A DNA stretch of 64,000 bases from Arenibacter algicola (GTDB lineage: Bacteria; Bacteroidota; Bacteroidia; Flavobacteriales; Flavobacteriaceae), in assembly GCF_018860365.1 (NCBI RefSeq), contig NZ_JAHKPO010000013.1, positions 310,001 through 374,000 of the forward strand, given 5' to 3'. Each line of letters starts with the position of its first letter. The first letter of the stretch is position 1. Shown here in pieces: positions 37,207-47,063 of this stretch. The translations under genes and the position numbers were made by a program. The notes under the pieces are model-generated. The model saw only the letters and a list, made by a program, of their open reading frames with translations, had not been told where the DNA came from and ran no database searches.

Positions 37207-38205
37207 TTAGTCTTTTTTAAGTTCTCGATATATTTTTTGTATTTCGGGAGAGAGGCTTTCATAAATAGCTTTCTCACTTTTTTTTGCAAAGGCTTCTTTG
37301 TCCACTTCTATAAATTGCATGCCCTCAGCCTTTAATTCCTCCTGTACATTCTTTTCGTTTTCAAGATAGAGCTGGTGTTCATAGGCTTGCATTTCTTTCC
37401 CTGCCTGTAGAAAAATTTCCTGAAGGTCTGGGGGCAGCTTCTGAAATTGCTTTTCACCCACTACGGGGTACACCCAACTAATAACATGTCCTGTTAGGTT
37501 GAGGTATTTCTGTACCTCGGAGAAACCTGCGTTATGGATCATGGCGAAGGGATTTTCCTGGGCTTCGATAGTGCCCTGTTGTAGTGAAGTAAACACTTCG
37601 GAAAACGCCATGGGAGTTGGTTTGGCACCGAGAGCGCTCCAAGTGGTTACAAATGCGGGGACATTGGGTACCCTAATGATAAGTCCTTTTAGATCGTCCG
37701 GATGGCGTATTGGTCTATTCGAGGTTAAATGCCGTGGCCCACGTTCAAAATGGCCAAGAGCGCGTAAGCCTGCCTTTTTAATCATTTCCTCTTCCATTAA
37801 TTTCCCGACGGGACCATTAATATAGCGATTCATATCAGTGGAATCCTTCATTAAAAAGGGTAACTCGCAGAATGTAGCCACTTCAAACCAATTGGTCAAG
37901 GTAGACCCGGTGGTGGTCATATCGATAACTTCGGCCTGGATCAGTCGAATGGCCTCGATCTCTTTGGCCAATTGTTCCGAGGGGTACAGCTCCACCTTGA
38001 TGCGCCCATTGGAACGTTCTTCCACAATTTCTGCAAAATAGGCAAAGGCTTTGAACCAGGCATGGTCTTCATTGACCAATAGAGCGGTCCGCATTAAAAA
38101 CTCGGGTTCTTTTTTTTGTGTTTCACATTGGGTGAAGAGGAATATGGAGAAAAAAAGGATTATTAATGTAGCAAGGAAACGGGCCATCCGAAATGGATTT
38201 ATCAT
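37207..38205 (-). CDS. dctP: TRAP transporter solute-binding protein (DctP type)
   Basis: A 332-residue extracytoplasmic binding protein. The signal ends in FLFTQC, a lipobox-like site, so it may be a lipoprotein instead of a free periplasmic protein. The DctP fold is evident: ALLVNEDHAWFKAFAYFAEIVEERSNGRIKVELYPSEQL, then LKGLIIRVPNVPAFVTTWSALGAKPTPMAFSEVFTSLQQGTIEAQENP with the conserved Arg of the binding site (IRVP) and QGTIEAQEN. It binds a carboxylate-bearing ligand; with uxaAB next to it, a hexuronate is the best guess. First gene of the dctPQM set. Confidence 0.93.
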   Translation of the reverse strand: MINPFRMARFLATLIILFFSIFLFTQCETQKKEPEFLMRTALLVNEDHAWFKAFAYFAEIVEERSNGRIKVELYPSEQLAKEIEAIRLIQAEVIDMTTTGSTLTNWFEVATFCELPFLMKDSTDMNRYINGPVGKLMEEEMIKKAGLRALGHFERGPRHLTSNRPIRHPDDLKGLIIRVPNVPAFVTTWSALGAKPTPMAFSEVFTSLQQGTIEAQENPFAMIHNAGFSEVQKYLNLTGHVISWVYPVVGEKQFQKLPPDLQEIFLQAGKEMQAYEHQLYLENEKNVQEELKAEGMQFIEVDKEAFAKKSEKAIYESLSPEIQKIYRELKKD

Positions 38206-38425
38206 GGTATTGGTCCTAAATTGATTATTCCTTATAAATATAACTATTTAGTTTTAACAGCCATAAAAGTTACATGGGGACAAATAGGAAAAATAAAATT
38301 TCTTGAATTCAGAGAGAATCTTTTGGCAAGTCAATCAATAATTATGAATTAATACTGGTACTAAGGACTATTTCTTCTTGATGAAGTGCAGGAATAAGTG
38401 TTTGGACCAGCGCTTATAACCTTAA

Positions 38426-39052
38426 TTATGCATCAAAATCTTCCAATATTTTAATGGCTTCTTCGTCGGACACCTGATCAAAATCCATATAAAACTGTCC
38501 TACGGCCTGAAAATTAAAGGGTGTCTCCAAGCATACTACTTCGCTTATATAGGGAGCGGCATTTAATTTTTGTACTGTTGATTTGGGAGCCACAGGTATG
38601 GCAATTATTATTTTTTGCGGCTTTTGGTCATAGACCAGCTGGGCGGTGACCCGTATTGTATTGCCTGTGGCTATTCCGTCGTCGATTATGATTACAATTT
38701 TATCCTTTAAGGCTATGGGAGATCTATTTTTAAAATATTGGGCTTGTCTTTTTCTTAGCTTTTCGCGAAGACGTTTCTTTTCTTTCTCTATATAAGCGAT
38801 AGAAATTTCAATGTTATCGTCTAGGATAATATTGTTGAGGTTAAGAGCCCCGATTGCAAATTCCTTGTTGAAAGGATGACCAATTTTTTTGGAAAGGGCA
38901 ACATCCAATCTTGCGTTAAGTGATTTGGCCACAATGGCCCCCAAGGGTAATCCGCCCCTAGGGATTGCCAAAACAACAACGTTCTCTCTGTCTTTATATG
39001 AAATTAACTTGTTTGCTAACTGCAGCCCGGCATCGATTCTGTCCTTAAACAT
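38426..39052 (-). CDS. Phosphoribosyltransferase-domain protein
   Basis: A 208-residue type I PRTase-fold protein. The PRPP loop is VIIIDDGIATGNT (residues ~118-130) and the N-terminal AIPRGGLPLGAIVAKSL is the pyrophosphate loop region. The substrate-binding hood is not diagnostic. Family members of this kind are often paired, as here, with an alpha/beta hydrolase or dienelactone-hydrolase-like protein (39045-39713, 8-bp overlap); in some species both are one polypeptide. The pair probably works on one pathway, but the substrate is unknown. Confidence 0.85.
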   Translation of the reverse strand: MFKDRIDAGLQLANKLISYKDRENVVVLAIPRGGLPLGAIVAKSLNARLDVALSKKIGHPFNKEFAIGALNLNNIILDDNIEISIAYIEKEKKRLREKLRKRQAQYFKNRSPIALKDKIVIIIDDGIATGNTIRVTAQLVYDQKPQKIIIAIPVAPKSTVQKLNAAPYISEVVCLETPFNFQAVGQFYMDFDQVSDEEAIKILEDFDA

Positions 39053-39713
39053 TTTTTATAGGTTTTTTAGTTATCAGCCATTTCTTAAACCAGGTTGCGG
39101 AGAGTTCGGCCACCTTTTCCAGCTTTCCTGGTTCCTCAAAAAGATGGCTTGCCCCTGGTATGGTTTCAAATTTTTTTTCACATTCCACTTTAGCATAGGC
39201 CTTGATATTTAATTCCAGGACTGCCGAATCCTTTCCACCAACAATAAATAAGGTTGAAGCTGTAACCTCGGGTATTTCGTCTAAGGCAAGGTCTGGTCTT
39301 CCACCCCTGGAGACAATGGCCTTTATATCATCCTTAAAAAAGGCGGCCGCTCCTATGGCCGATGCCGCCCCGGTACTGGCCCCGAAATAGCCCAAGGAAA
39401 GACTCTTTGTTTCTTTTTGTAGTTGTACCCATTTTGTTGCTGCTATCAAGCGTTGGGTCAATAGGTCAATATTGAACCGGGTTTCGTAGTTTTCGTCTTC
39501 GCTTTCGGTCAATAAGTCGAGCAATAAGGTAGCCAGTCCCTGTTGATTAAGTATGTTGGCAATGAAATTATTTCTGGGGCTAAGCCTACTGCTACCACTA
39601 CCGTGGGAGAATATGACCAAACCCTTGGCATTTTCAGGGATGTACAAATTAGCCTTTAATGTTAGTTGATTTAGAGGAATGGCAATGGCGTTATTTTTTT
39701 CTTTTTCTAACAT
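39045..39713 (-). CDS. Alpha/beta hydrolase (dienelactone-hydrolase-like)
   Basis: A 222-residue cytosolic hydrolase. Visible: the oxyanion stretch GLVIFSHGSGSSRLSPRNNFIA, the nucleophile elbow LGYFGASTGAASAIGAA (Gly-Ala-Ser-Thr-Gly, Ser as nucleophile), an Asp strand TLFIVGGKDSAVLELN and the C-terminal His in IPGASHLF. All parts of the triad are present. It overlaps the phosphoribosyltransferase gene by 8 bp on the same strand, so they are co-translated. Confidence 0.87.
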   Translation of the reverse strand: MLEKEKNNAIAIPLNQLTLKANLYIPENAKGLVIFSHGSGSSRLSPRNNFIANILNQQGLATLLLDLLTESEDENYETRFNIDLLTQRLIAATKWVQLQKETKSLSLGYFGASTGAASAIGAAAFFKDDIKAIVSRGGRPDLALDEIPEVTASTLFIVGGKDSAVLELNIKAYAKVECEKKFETIPGASHLFEEPGKLEKVAELSATWFKKWLITKKPIKNV

Positions 39714-39837
39714 TATAATACTATTATGGATTGAGTACTCTTAGGGGATGTTTCAGGAATTATTCCCAAACACACCAACTTTCGTTCACAACAATTTTAC
39801 GGCCCAGATGGCGGTCTTTTTGGATTGGGAAAAATAG

Positions 39838-39856
39838 TTGTCGGCTTTACCGACAA
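39838..39856. other. Short perfect hairpin
   Basis: TTGTCGG (39838-39844), loop CTTTA, CCGACAA (39850-39856). It lies in the 423-bp gap upstream of the hydrolase gene; AT-rich DNA follows. It could be an operator or a terminator remnant. No gene was seen in this gap. Confidence 0.4.
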
Positions 39857-40039
39857 TTATTAAAGTAGAGTAATTATATAGGTAAAACAATGATATAGGT
39901 CATATGCCAATACCGTTGGGGATTAAGGCCTTTGGGTTCCGTAGTGGGACTGTTTGTCCGACACGCTTTAAGTTTAGGAATAAATTTGTTTATGGAAAAG
40001 ATGTTATAGAATTACCATGTATTTTATTCCAAAAAGAAA

Positions 40040-40063
40040 AAAACCCTTAGGAATAAGGGTTTT
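40040..40063. terminator. Hairpin terminator downstream of the small exported protein
   Basis: AAACCCTTA and TAAGGGTTT flank a four-base loop (GGAA), with A-tract on one side and T-tract on the other; it can act in both directions. It lies ~75 bp after the stop of the minus-strand gene at 40136. Confidence 0.8.
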
Positions 40064-40135
40064 TAATTTAAATAAGAATGCTTTTAGCTTTGCCGCACTA
40101 TTAAGTTTTGGAAACCTAAGCGCTATACGTGCCGA

Positions 40136-40501
40136 CTAAAGTCTGACCAGCTCTTCTGTGTCAATAGCTTCTTTAAGTTTGGCCTTTATATAGCTATGGC
40201 TATTAAAAAAGCGCTTTCCGTTTTGTCGCTTTAGGTGCACTACCTTACTGCCATCTGGCATCACTTTCATTTTAGAAACGATCACTTTGCTTTGGAAAAG
40301 TGTTTTGTAGTTTGGGATTCCCCCTTTCTTAATGATAAAATTCATCCTTGGCACTTCTATATGTTCATACAGATTTGCTGAAGGACTTCCAATCATTAAT
40401 ACCGAACCAACTTCCAAATCATCAATTTCGTTTGTTGTTGTTGATGCCTGCAGTAACGTCATACCGCAAAAAAAATAAAGTGCTGTTAATACTGTTTTCA
40501 T
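40136..40501 (-). CDS. Small exported protein of unknown function
   Basis: I do not recognise the family. From the ATG at 40501 the product is 121 residues, with a signal peptide (MKTVLTALYFFCGMTLLQAS, cleavage near residue 20); an in-frame ATG at 40534 would add 11 residues and a less typical n-region. The mature part is basic and beta-rich (VLMIGSPSANLYEHIEVPRMNFIIKKGGI, then SKVVHLKRQNGKRFFNSHSYIKAKLKEAI). It resembles small periplasmic proteins seen in other flavobacteria, with no known domain. It stands alone between two terminators, so it has its own promoter. Confidence 0.6.
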   Translation of the reverse strand: MKTVLTALYFFCGMTLLQASTTTNEIDDLEVGSVLMIGSPSANLYEHIEVPRMNFIIKKGGIPNYKTLFQSKVIVSKMKVMPDGSKVVHLKRQNGKRFFNSHSYIKAKLKEAIDTEELVRL

Positions 40502-40765
40502 AGTTTTACAGGTGTTTTTTAATTGTTTAATCATTTTTACCGTCTAAAAATAATAATTATGGAATATTTATTTTCTTAAGATTTTCATAAATCGGACCTT
40601 ACAAATGTTTAATTATAGAGCAGGTAATTTTACAAAGGTTGTTTGGTGGAATCCACCGATATCTTTGTAATTGAAGGATGGCGAAATTGTAAATTGTTTG
40701 AATCCCATGCTAAAATGCTCTATTCCAATAGTTAGAGTTTATTGGATGATTGGGAATTGGGTAAA

Positions 40766-40801
40766 AAAAATCCCTATAGAAAAACGTCTTAAGGGATTTT
40801 T
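40766..40801. terminator. Terminator of the sorbosone-dehydrogenase-like gene
   Basis: AAAAATCCCT (40766-40775) pairs with AGGGATTTTT (40792-40801); 16-base loop. In the minus direction it lies ~110 bp after the stop at 40908. The rest of the 400-bp gap to 40501 shows nothing else. Confidence 0.7.
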
Positions 40802-40907
40802 ATTAATTAAATACTACATTAACGGAATATTGCCCTTTTAGGTCAATAGCTTCTCTATCACTTTGAGAAATAGCTACAAGTGATAGTTTAGGGTACTATC
40901 GAGATGA

Positions 40908-42173
40908 TCAATAGGTAATTTTGTATATGGTTCCGTTTAAATCTTCACTTACATACAATTCGCCATCAGGCCCTTGTGCCAATCCACAAGGTCTGTGCTG
41001 AATTGGGCCACTGGGATTTGCGAGGTCGATGCCGGAAAAGTTATCCGCAAAAATTTCCCAATTTCCATTTGGCTTGCCATCCTTAAAAGGAACGAAGGCT
41101 ACGAAATATCCTTTTTTTAGCTCCGGGGACTGTCCGTGGAAAGCAATAAAAGCACCATTCCTATATTTTTCCGGGAACATGGTTCCTGTGTAAAAAAGTA
41201 GGTCGTTGGGAGCCAAATGCGCCGGGAATGCCATTATAGGTTCTATAGCGTTTTCACTTCCTGTTTTTTCACCGTCGCCCCCATATTCCGGTGCAAGGAT
41301 ATTCTTCTTCTTAAACTGATCGTAATAGATATATGGCCAACCAGCATCGTCACCATCCTGAAGCTCATATAGAGTTTCTGCAGGAAGTTCCTCACTGTGC
41401 TTGGCGGTATAGTATTCAGGATAAAAATCATGGAAAGCTCCCCTGCCATGAACGACCGCGAATAAGGAGTTGGTCTTGTGATTCCAAGCGGTACCCACTG
41501 CATTTTTGACTCCGGTAGCATAGCGTTTACCATCAGCGAAGGATTGATTTAATTTATCGGCCTTAAATTGCCATATTCCCCCAGCGGAATCCAGAATAGC
41601 ACAGGGCATAATACCTTTTCCGGTACCCTCTTCACGACAGGAATCGTTCCAGGAGCCTATAGTGACATAAATGTTGGCATTATCGTCCATTACAAATGAT
41701 TTTGCATTGTCACGGCCCTTGTCCGCCAATCCGTCCACTATATTTTCTGGATTTTCAATATCGATAATTTCTTCCTTTTCATTTAATTTATAGCGATAGA
41801 CCCCAGAATTGGAGGAGGTATATAAATAACCATTTTTAATCAAAATGCCTGTTCCAGGGAGATTGCCAAATGGTTGTTCTACATCAATTTTTCCGTCTTG
41901 ATCGCTATCCTTTAATAAAACAATAGCCTTTTCGTCTTTTAGTTTGGATCTATTTGCGTAGATATCCCCATTTTTTGAGACGGTCATATGTCTTAGATTC
42001 CCCAAATCCTTGGCCACCAGTTCAATGGAAAATCCATCAGGGACCACTATATTGGTTTCATTGATGGGTTCTGCTTTTTTTTCAGATTTCTGCTTGCATT
42101 GGGTAGTAAGTGCCCCCAGCAAAACAATCATGGATAATGACTTAAATACAGGGAAGGAAACTGTGTTCTTCAT
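40908..42173 (-). CDS. PQQ-type sugar dehydrogenase-like beta-propeller lipoprotein (L-sorbosone dehydrogenase family)
   Basis: A 421-residue lipoprotein (GALTTQC, Cys26) whose body is a six-bladed propeller of the glucose/sorbosone dehydrogenase type. Evidence: VVPDGFSIELVAKDLGNLRHMTVSKNGDIYA, LKDSDQDGKID, DNANIYVTIGSWND, TGVKNAVGTAWN, RPCGLAQGPDGELYVSEDLNGTIYKI. Such proteins oxidise sugars with pyrroloquinoline quinone in the periplasm, though many homologues have never been shown to bind it. No PQQ synthesis genes are in the window. It is a single-gene unit divergent from the fusion gene at 42370. Confidence 0.85.
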   Translation of the reverse strand: MKNTVSFPVFKSLSMIVLLGALTTQCKQKSEKKAEPINETNIVVPDGFSIELVAKDLGNLRHMTVSKNGDIYANRSKLKDEKAIVLLKDSDQDGKIDVEQPFGNLPGTGILIKNGYLYTSSNSGVYRYKLNEKEEIIDIENPENIVDGLADKGRDNAKSFVMDDNANIYVTIGSWNDSCREEGTGKGIMPCAILDSAGGIWQFKADKLNQSFADGKRYATGVKNAVGTAWNHKTNSLFAVVHGRGAFHDFYPEYYTAKHSEELPAETLYELQDGDDAGWPYIYYDQFKKKNILAPEYGGDGEKTGSENAIEPIMAFPAHLAPNDLLFYTGTMFPEKYRNGAFIAFHGQSPELKKGYFVAFVPFKDGKPNGNWEIFADNFSGIDLANPSGPIQHRPCGLAQGPDGELYVSEDLNGTIYKITY

Positions 42174-42369
42174 GAATAAATTTTAGTTTGGTTGGATCAA
42201 GGGCTAAAGATAGTATATCAATCTTATTTTTTGGTAAAAAACCCAAATTTGGCCTTAGATATACAAGTGTATTAATTCTTTGTCCTAATGGTTTGGTGAA
42301 AATAATATGCTTATTTTGGTTGTTGGATAATTTGTTCATAGGAGCGTATAGGAAAAAGGAACCAAGCTA

Positions 42370-45300
42370 ATGGAGTACAATAAAATTCGAATTACTGCGG
42401 ATCAAGCTATCAATATTGCGATTGAAAATTTAAACATTCAAGGTACGGCCAAACCATTGCCAGGGGAAATCGATTTTAATTTTAAAATTGATGCAACCGA
42501 CGGGAAAGCCTATATCCTAAAAATATCCCGTCCGGACGAGAACGCGGATTATTTGGATTTTCAGCAGAAACTGTTGCAGTATATCGCAAAAAGCGGTTCT
42601 GATTTAACTGTTCCCAGCGTAATTCCGGATAAGAATGGGAGCTTGATTTCGGAGACTAAGGACGATTCAGGTCTAATCAGGAAAGTGCGACTGTTGTCTT
42701 GGATAGCCGGTAGGGTTTGGAGTGGTGTAAACCCGCAATTGGATGATCTTCGCTACAGCTTGGGAGAGCATTGTGGAAAATTAACATATGCCTTGCAGGG
42801 TTTTGACCATCCAGAGGCCCATCGGAAATTTGTTTGGGATATAGCAGAAGGGGATTGGACCACTGAATATCTGGACCTCTTTAGTAATGGGGACAAAGAA
42901 GTCATTTCCTGTTTTCAGGACCAATTTCATCTGGCACAACCCGGTTATGACAACCTAAGGCAGGCTGTGGTTCATAACGATGCCAACGACAATAATGTAA
43001 TTGTTTCCCCAGATCTAATGGCTCCCAAGGTAGTTTGTGCCATAGATTTCGGGGATTCTGTTTATACTCAAATAATCAATGATTTGGCCGTAGTCTGTGC
43101 CTACGCCATTATGCACCACAATGATCCGCTTCAGGCGGCTTTGCCTATTGTTAGGGGCTACAACAATTCCTTTCCATTGTTAGAAAGCGAACTGGAGCAT
43201 TTGTATATGGCCATCGCAATGCGTTTGGTGATATCCGTGACCAAGTCGGCCATCAATAAAAAGAAGGAACCGGACAATACCTATCTTTTGATCAGTGAAA
43301 AACCGGCATGGGAGTTATTGCGAAAATGGAAGGATATAAATACCGATTTTGCACACTATAGTTTTAGGGAGGCTTGTGGATTTACTGCCCATCCCGGGGA
43401 GGAAAAATTCAAGGTTTGGTCCCAAAGGCAAACCTTTTCTTTAGAAAGGCTATTCCCCAATATAGGGTTTAATGAAGTTCATACTCTGGATTTGAGCGTT
43501 TCCAGTAATTGGTTAGGGCATGAAAAAGACTTTAATGACCTGGATTATTTTCAATATAAACTCAAAAAGTTGCAAGGGCAATATCCTTCCAAAATATTGG
43601 CTGGAGGATATCTGGAGCCGAGGCCCATTTACACTACATCCTCCTATGATAAAATAGGGAACAACGGAAGGGAGAGTAGGAGTATTCATTTGGGAGTGGA
43701 TTTTTGGTTGCCGGCCAATACTGCCGTGCATGCTCTTTTTGATGGGGAAGTGGTTACTGCTGTTAATGATGAAGGGGATAAGGAATATGGTGGATTGGTC
43801 ATTTTAAAACATCAAGGGGAAGGTTTTGAGTATTACACACTTTACGGACATTTGTCAGTTGCAAGTGCTACCCGGAATAAGGTTGGCACCTACTTAAAGG
43901 CAGGCGATGTCATAGGCATTTTGGGGAATTGGCCAGAGAATGGCAATTGGGCCCCACATCTGCATTTTCAGATTATGTTGTCCATGCTGCAATATAAGAT
44001 TGACTTTCCGGGAGTGGCTTACTATAGCCAGATTGCCGTATGGAAAAGTCTTTGTCCAGATCCCAACCTTTTGTTTAAGACCAAGGGGCTTGTGGGGAGG
44101 AAAACTTCCTCCAATTCAGAAATCATAGACTATAGAAAACAACATTTGGGCAAAAGTTTAAGCCTGCAATACAAGGTGCCCATAAAAATGGTACGTGGGG
44201 CAGGGCAGTACCTAATGGACCAATATAGTAGAAAGTATTTAGATACCGTAAACAATGTGGCCCATGTGGGACATGAACATCCAGCGGTAGTAAAGGCAGG
44301 GCAGGAACAAATGGCCTTGATCAATACCAATAGTCGCTATCTGCATGAAAACATCAATGAGCTGGCCAAAGAGTTGTTGGAGACCTTGCCACCAAAATTA
44401 AGTGTGCTCCATTTTGTTAACTCTGGTAGTGAGGCCAATGAGTTGGCTATCAGGATGATAAAGGCCGCTACCGGTCAGCGCGACATCATTGCCTCTGAAG
44501 TAGGCTATCACGGAAATACCAATATGTGTATCGATATCAGTTCTTATAAGTTTGATGGCAAAGGAGGCAAGGGCGCTCCGGAACATACCCATATTTTTCC
44601 ACTTCCCGATGCCTATAGGGGAAAGTACCAAGGGGAAAATACTGGAGAGCATTATGCAGAGGAGGTTAAGGTACAAATAGATAAGATTCATACAAAGGGC
44701 AGGGGAGTAGGGGCCTTTATCATCGAGCCCATTATTAGCTGTGGGGGACAGATAGAGTTGCCAGAGGGATTTTTGGCAAAAGCCTATCAATATGTTAGGG
44801 AAGCGGGCGGACTCTGTATTTCTGATGAGGTACAAGTGGGTTGTGGCCGTATGGGCAGTACCTTTTGGGGCTTCCAAATGCATGGGGTGGTACCCGATAT
44901 TGTGACCATGGGGAAACCTTTGGGCAACGGACACCCTTTAGCTGCCGTAGCCTGCACCCGTGATGTGGCCGAAAAATTTGCCAATGGTATGGAATATTTC
45001 AACACCTTTGGGGGTAATCCCGTATCCTGTGCCATTGGTGCAGAAGTCTTGAGAGTGGTGAAACGTGAGAAGTTGCAGGCACATGCCTTGGAGGTTGGAA
45101 CCTATTTAAAAAAGGAACTCATGGCTTTGGCATTAGATTTTCCAATTATTGGGGATGTAAGGGGCCAAGGTCTTTTCTTGGGGATCGAGTTGGTGAACGG
45201 TAAAAAGGAACCTTTGGCAAATAAGACCGATTATTTGGCCAACCGTATGAAAGACCATGGTATTCTTATGAGTACTGATGGTCCGGACCACAACGTTCTT

Positions 45301-45396
45301 AAAATTAAACCCCCAATGGTCTTTTCCCAGGAAAATGCAGAGGAACTTGTTTTTTACCTCGGAAAGATTTTGGCCGAAGATTTTATGACATTGTAA
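42370..45396 (+). CDS. APH kinase - M23 peptidase - class III aminotransferase/phospho-lyase fusion
   Basis: A 1008-residue three-domain protein. Residues ~25-340: aminoglycoside-phosphotransferase (APH) kinase fold, catalytic loop HNDANDNN (His202, Asp204, Asn209) and IDFGD (Asp226). Residues ~420-550: M23/LytM metallopeptidase domain with zinc ligands HLGVD (His440, Asp444) and HLHF (His530, His532). Residues ~590-1008: PLP-dependent class III aminotransferase with PLP Lys849 ([11 protein letters not shown]). In vertebrates the kinase and the last domain are separate proteins, hydroxylysine kinase and phospho-lyases (ETNPPL, PHYKPL), so a phosphorylate-then-eliminate route for an amino alcohol is likely. 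No signal peptide, so the M23 part is probably cytosolic and may have another role. It is monocistronic. Confidence 0.93.
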   Translation: MEYNKIRITADQAINIAIENLNIQGTAKPLPGEIDFNFKIDATDGKAYILKISRPDENADYLDFQQKLLQYIAKSGSDLTVPSVIPDKNGSLISETKDDSGLIRKVRLLSWIAGRVWSGVNPQLDDLRYSLGEHCGKLTYALQGFDHPEAHRKFVWDIAEGDWTTEYLDLFSNGDKEVISCFQDQFHLAQPGYDNLRQAVVHNDANDNNVIVSPDLMAPKVVCAIDFGDSVYTQIINDLAVVCAYAIMHHNDPLQAALPIVRGYNNSFPLLESELEHLYMAIAMRLVISVTKSAINKKKEPDNTYLLISEKPAWELLRKWKDINTDFAHYSFREACGFTAHPGEEKFKVWSQRQTFSLERLFPNIGFNEVHTLDLSVSSNWLGHEKDFNDLDYFQYKLKKLQGQYPSKILAGGYLEPRPIYTTSSYDKIGNNGRESRSIHLGVDFWLPANTAVHALFDGEVVTAVNDEGDKEYGGLVILKHQGEGFEYYTLYGHLSVASATRNKVGTYLKAGDVIGILGNWPENGNWAPHLHFQIMLSMLQYKIDFPGVAYYSQIAVWKSLCPDPNLLFKTKGLVGRKTSSNSEIIDYRKQHLGKSLSLQYKVPIKMVRGAGQYLMDQYSRKYLDTVNNVAHVGHEHPAVVKAGQEQMALINTNSRYLHENINELAKELLETLPPKLSVLHFVNSGSEANELAIRMIKAATGQRDIIASEVGYHGNTNMCIDISSYKFDGKGGKGAPEHTHIFPLPDAYRGKYQGENTGEHYAEEVKVQIDKIHTKGRGVGAFIIEPIISCGGQIELPEGFLAKAYQYVREAGGLCISDEVQVGCGRMGSTFWGFQMHGVVPDIVTMGKPLGNGHPLAAVACTRDVAEKFANGMEYFNTFGGNPVSCAIGAEVLRVVKREKLQAHALEVGTYLKKELMALALDFPIIGDVRGQGLFLGIELVNGKKEPLANKTDYLANRMKDHGILMSTDGPDHNVLKIKPPMVFSQENAEELVFYLGKILAEDFMTL

Positions 45397-45435
45397 ACAA
45401 ATATTAGGTATTCACAGATCAATCGCTTCGTATAA

Positions 45436-45495
45436 GTCCCCACGCTAGCCCCGCCTAAAGTCGGGCAGGCTCTCCCCCAAGGGGAGGGAACTCTT
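45436..45495. repeat. GC-rich intergenic repeat
   Basis: GC-richer segment between the convergent fusion and DUF3570 genes, containing CTCCCC-CAA-GGGGAG style palindromes and GCCTAAAGTCGGGCAGGC. It resembles repetitive intergenic elements of flavobacteria and may end both transcripts. Confidence 0.5.
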
Positions 45496-45564
45496 GAGAC
45501 GTTTTTATGGTAATTATATTATATAAGGAACGTCAGAATATCCTGTGTGGGTTGTCACCAAATC

Positions 45565-46842
45565 CTAGTCCATAATAAACTTGGCACCCAATTCAAATAT
45601 GCTGGCACTTAACCCGGTAGTCCTTTCGTATTGGTTAAACCTAAAACTAATGCTCTTTAAACCAAATTTCCACACTTTGCTCTGGGTAAAAATATCCTTA
45701 TAGGTAACGCCAAAACCGTATTGATTACTATCAAATTCGGACAGGTCATAATCAGAGGTATAGTATTCATAGGTGGATAATGCCGTTTCCTTGGGGTAAA
45801 AATAATCGGAGGCTGTTTGGGTATAATAGCGGTACATAGGAAATACCGTAAACTTATCGGATATCTTTATTGGGATTTCCAAACTTCCGGTGTAAGCGGT
45901 AACTCCCCAATCGTCATAATAATACCTAAAATAAGCGCGAAGGCTTATAAGTTCGTTTAAATAGTAGGAAATACGGCCTCCAATAGGTACTTTGAATCTA
46001 TTGAAGGGTAACTTTTCAACATTATCCGCCAACTGAAATTCTTCAATATAGAAGTCGCCCCTGTCCTGTAAATAGACCCTTTGGTGAGGGGTGGACAATA
46101 ACCCTTCCTGAAAAATCACATCCAAGGAAAGTGAAGCTTGAAAGCGCTTTGTGATGATCTGGGAAAAATTAAGTGATATAGAATAGGAATTTCGATTCAG
46201 TTGATTGAATTCGTTGAACAAAGGAGAATAGGTGCCCGTTCCGGTAATTCTATCATCGAAAAAACCTTCTCGAAGTTCAATGGGGTATTGTGGTTTGTAG
46301 GTGTCCAAATACACCTGTCCACTAATTCCCAATTCTGTATTCTTTTCGTTCATGAGATGGGTATAGCCACCTCCGAAACCAATTGAAAAATAATCGTATT
46401 CCGCAGATACGGCCACATTACCACTGAGAATAACATTGCGGTCTTTGGAACTATGGGTAAAGGTCGGGTGGAAATAAGTTAGGGCATCACTTCTGGAAGC
46501 ACCTGAAGATTCAACCCAAGGACTAGCTGTTTTGTTTCCGTCAAAAGGGTTTATATTGCTCGAGGAGGCCGAGGTATAGGCAGATATTCCCGCATCTAAA
46601 GTAAGAACATTGTTCTCTCCTATTGGGATGCTAACAATAATGGTCGGGGTCATATCGGTTAGTTTTTCTGTTCCCTCCCCTCCGGTGACAGCGGCATTGT
46701 CTCCATCCTGGCTATAATAGCTATAAAGAAGCTCCACTTCGGGAGTTTCCAAGACTTTCTTAACGTATTCCTGGTTGTTCCCTTGGGAAAATCCTGCCAA
46801 TGAAATCAACCCAAAAATTAATATAAATCCTATTCTCATCAT
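45565..46842 (-). CDS. DUF3570 outer-membrane beta-barrel-like protein
   Basis: About 425 residues from the double ATG at 46842/46839, with signal peptide (MRIGFILIFGLISLAGFSQ). The frame extends upstream to 46887, but that would overlap the DUF4266 gene. The mature protein is beta-strand rich with alternating aromatic residues to the end (FELGAKFIMD, an outer-membrane-like C terminus), as expected of DUF3570. Around residue 112 it has ESSGASRSD; SGA(S/T) is the core of ApbE flavinylation motifs (D-x-x-SGAT in NqrC), so it could carry covalent FMN (inference). Last gene of the ApbE operon, 7 bp after DUF4266. Confidence 0.85.
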   Translation of the reverse strand: MMRIGFILIFGLISLAGFSQGNNQEYVKKVLETPEVELLYSYYSQDGDNAAVTGGEGTEKLTDMTPTIIVSIPIGENNVLTLDAGISAYTSASSSNINPFDGNKTASPWVESSGASRSDALTYFHPTFTHSSKDRNVILSGNVAVSAEYDYFSIGFGGGYTHLMNEKNTELGISGQVYLDTYKPQYPIELREGFFDDRITGTGTYSPLFNEFNQLNRNSYSISLNFSQIITKRFQASLSLDVIFQEGLLSTPHQRVYLQDRGDFYIEEFQLADNVEKLPFNRFKVPIGGRISYYLNELISLRAYFRYYYDDWGVTAYTGSLEIPIKISDKFTVFPMYRYYTQTASDYFYPKETALSTYEYYTSDYDLSEFDSNQYGFGVTYKDIFTQSKVWKFGLKSISFRFNQYERTTGLSASIFELGAKFIMD

Positions 46843-46849
46843 TTTTATT

Positions 46850-47059
46850 TTAATTACATCCACATCCACCACCTGTTTTTCCCCCATTGGCCCCTGCAGC
46901 AGCTTCCCGATATACGTGAAAATTGGTTTCGAAACGCTCCAAGCTTTTGGTAGCCAAGTTCATTTCTTCATCGTTGAGGTATACCTTGTCATATTCCCTT
47001 ACCGCAACGCATGAGGAAAGTGATAAAATGCCCATAATAAGTATAATTAAGTGTCGCAT
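46850..47059 (-). CDS. DUF4266 small lipoprotein
   Basis: A 69-residue lipoprotein: signal MRHLIILIMGILSLSSC (Cys17), then VREYDKVYLNDEEMNLATKSLERFETNFHVYREAAAGANGG and a C-terminal GGGCGCN, the DUF4266 hallmark (Gly-rich end with two Cys). An ORF start at 47119 is open too but lies inside the ApbE gene; 47059 gives the standard form, 4 bp after the apbE stop. The two terminal Cys could bind a metal or form a thiol relay with the thioredoxin-like protein encoded in the operon. Family has no known function. Confidence 0.88.
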   Translation of the reverse strand: MRHLIILIMGILSLSSCVAVREYDKVYLNDEEMNLATKSLERFETNFHVYREAAAGANGGKTGGGCGCN

Positions 47060-47063
47060 AATG

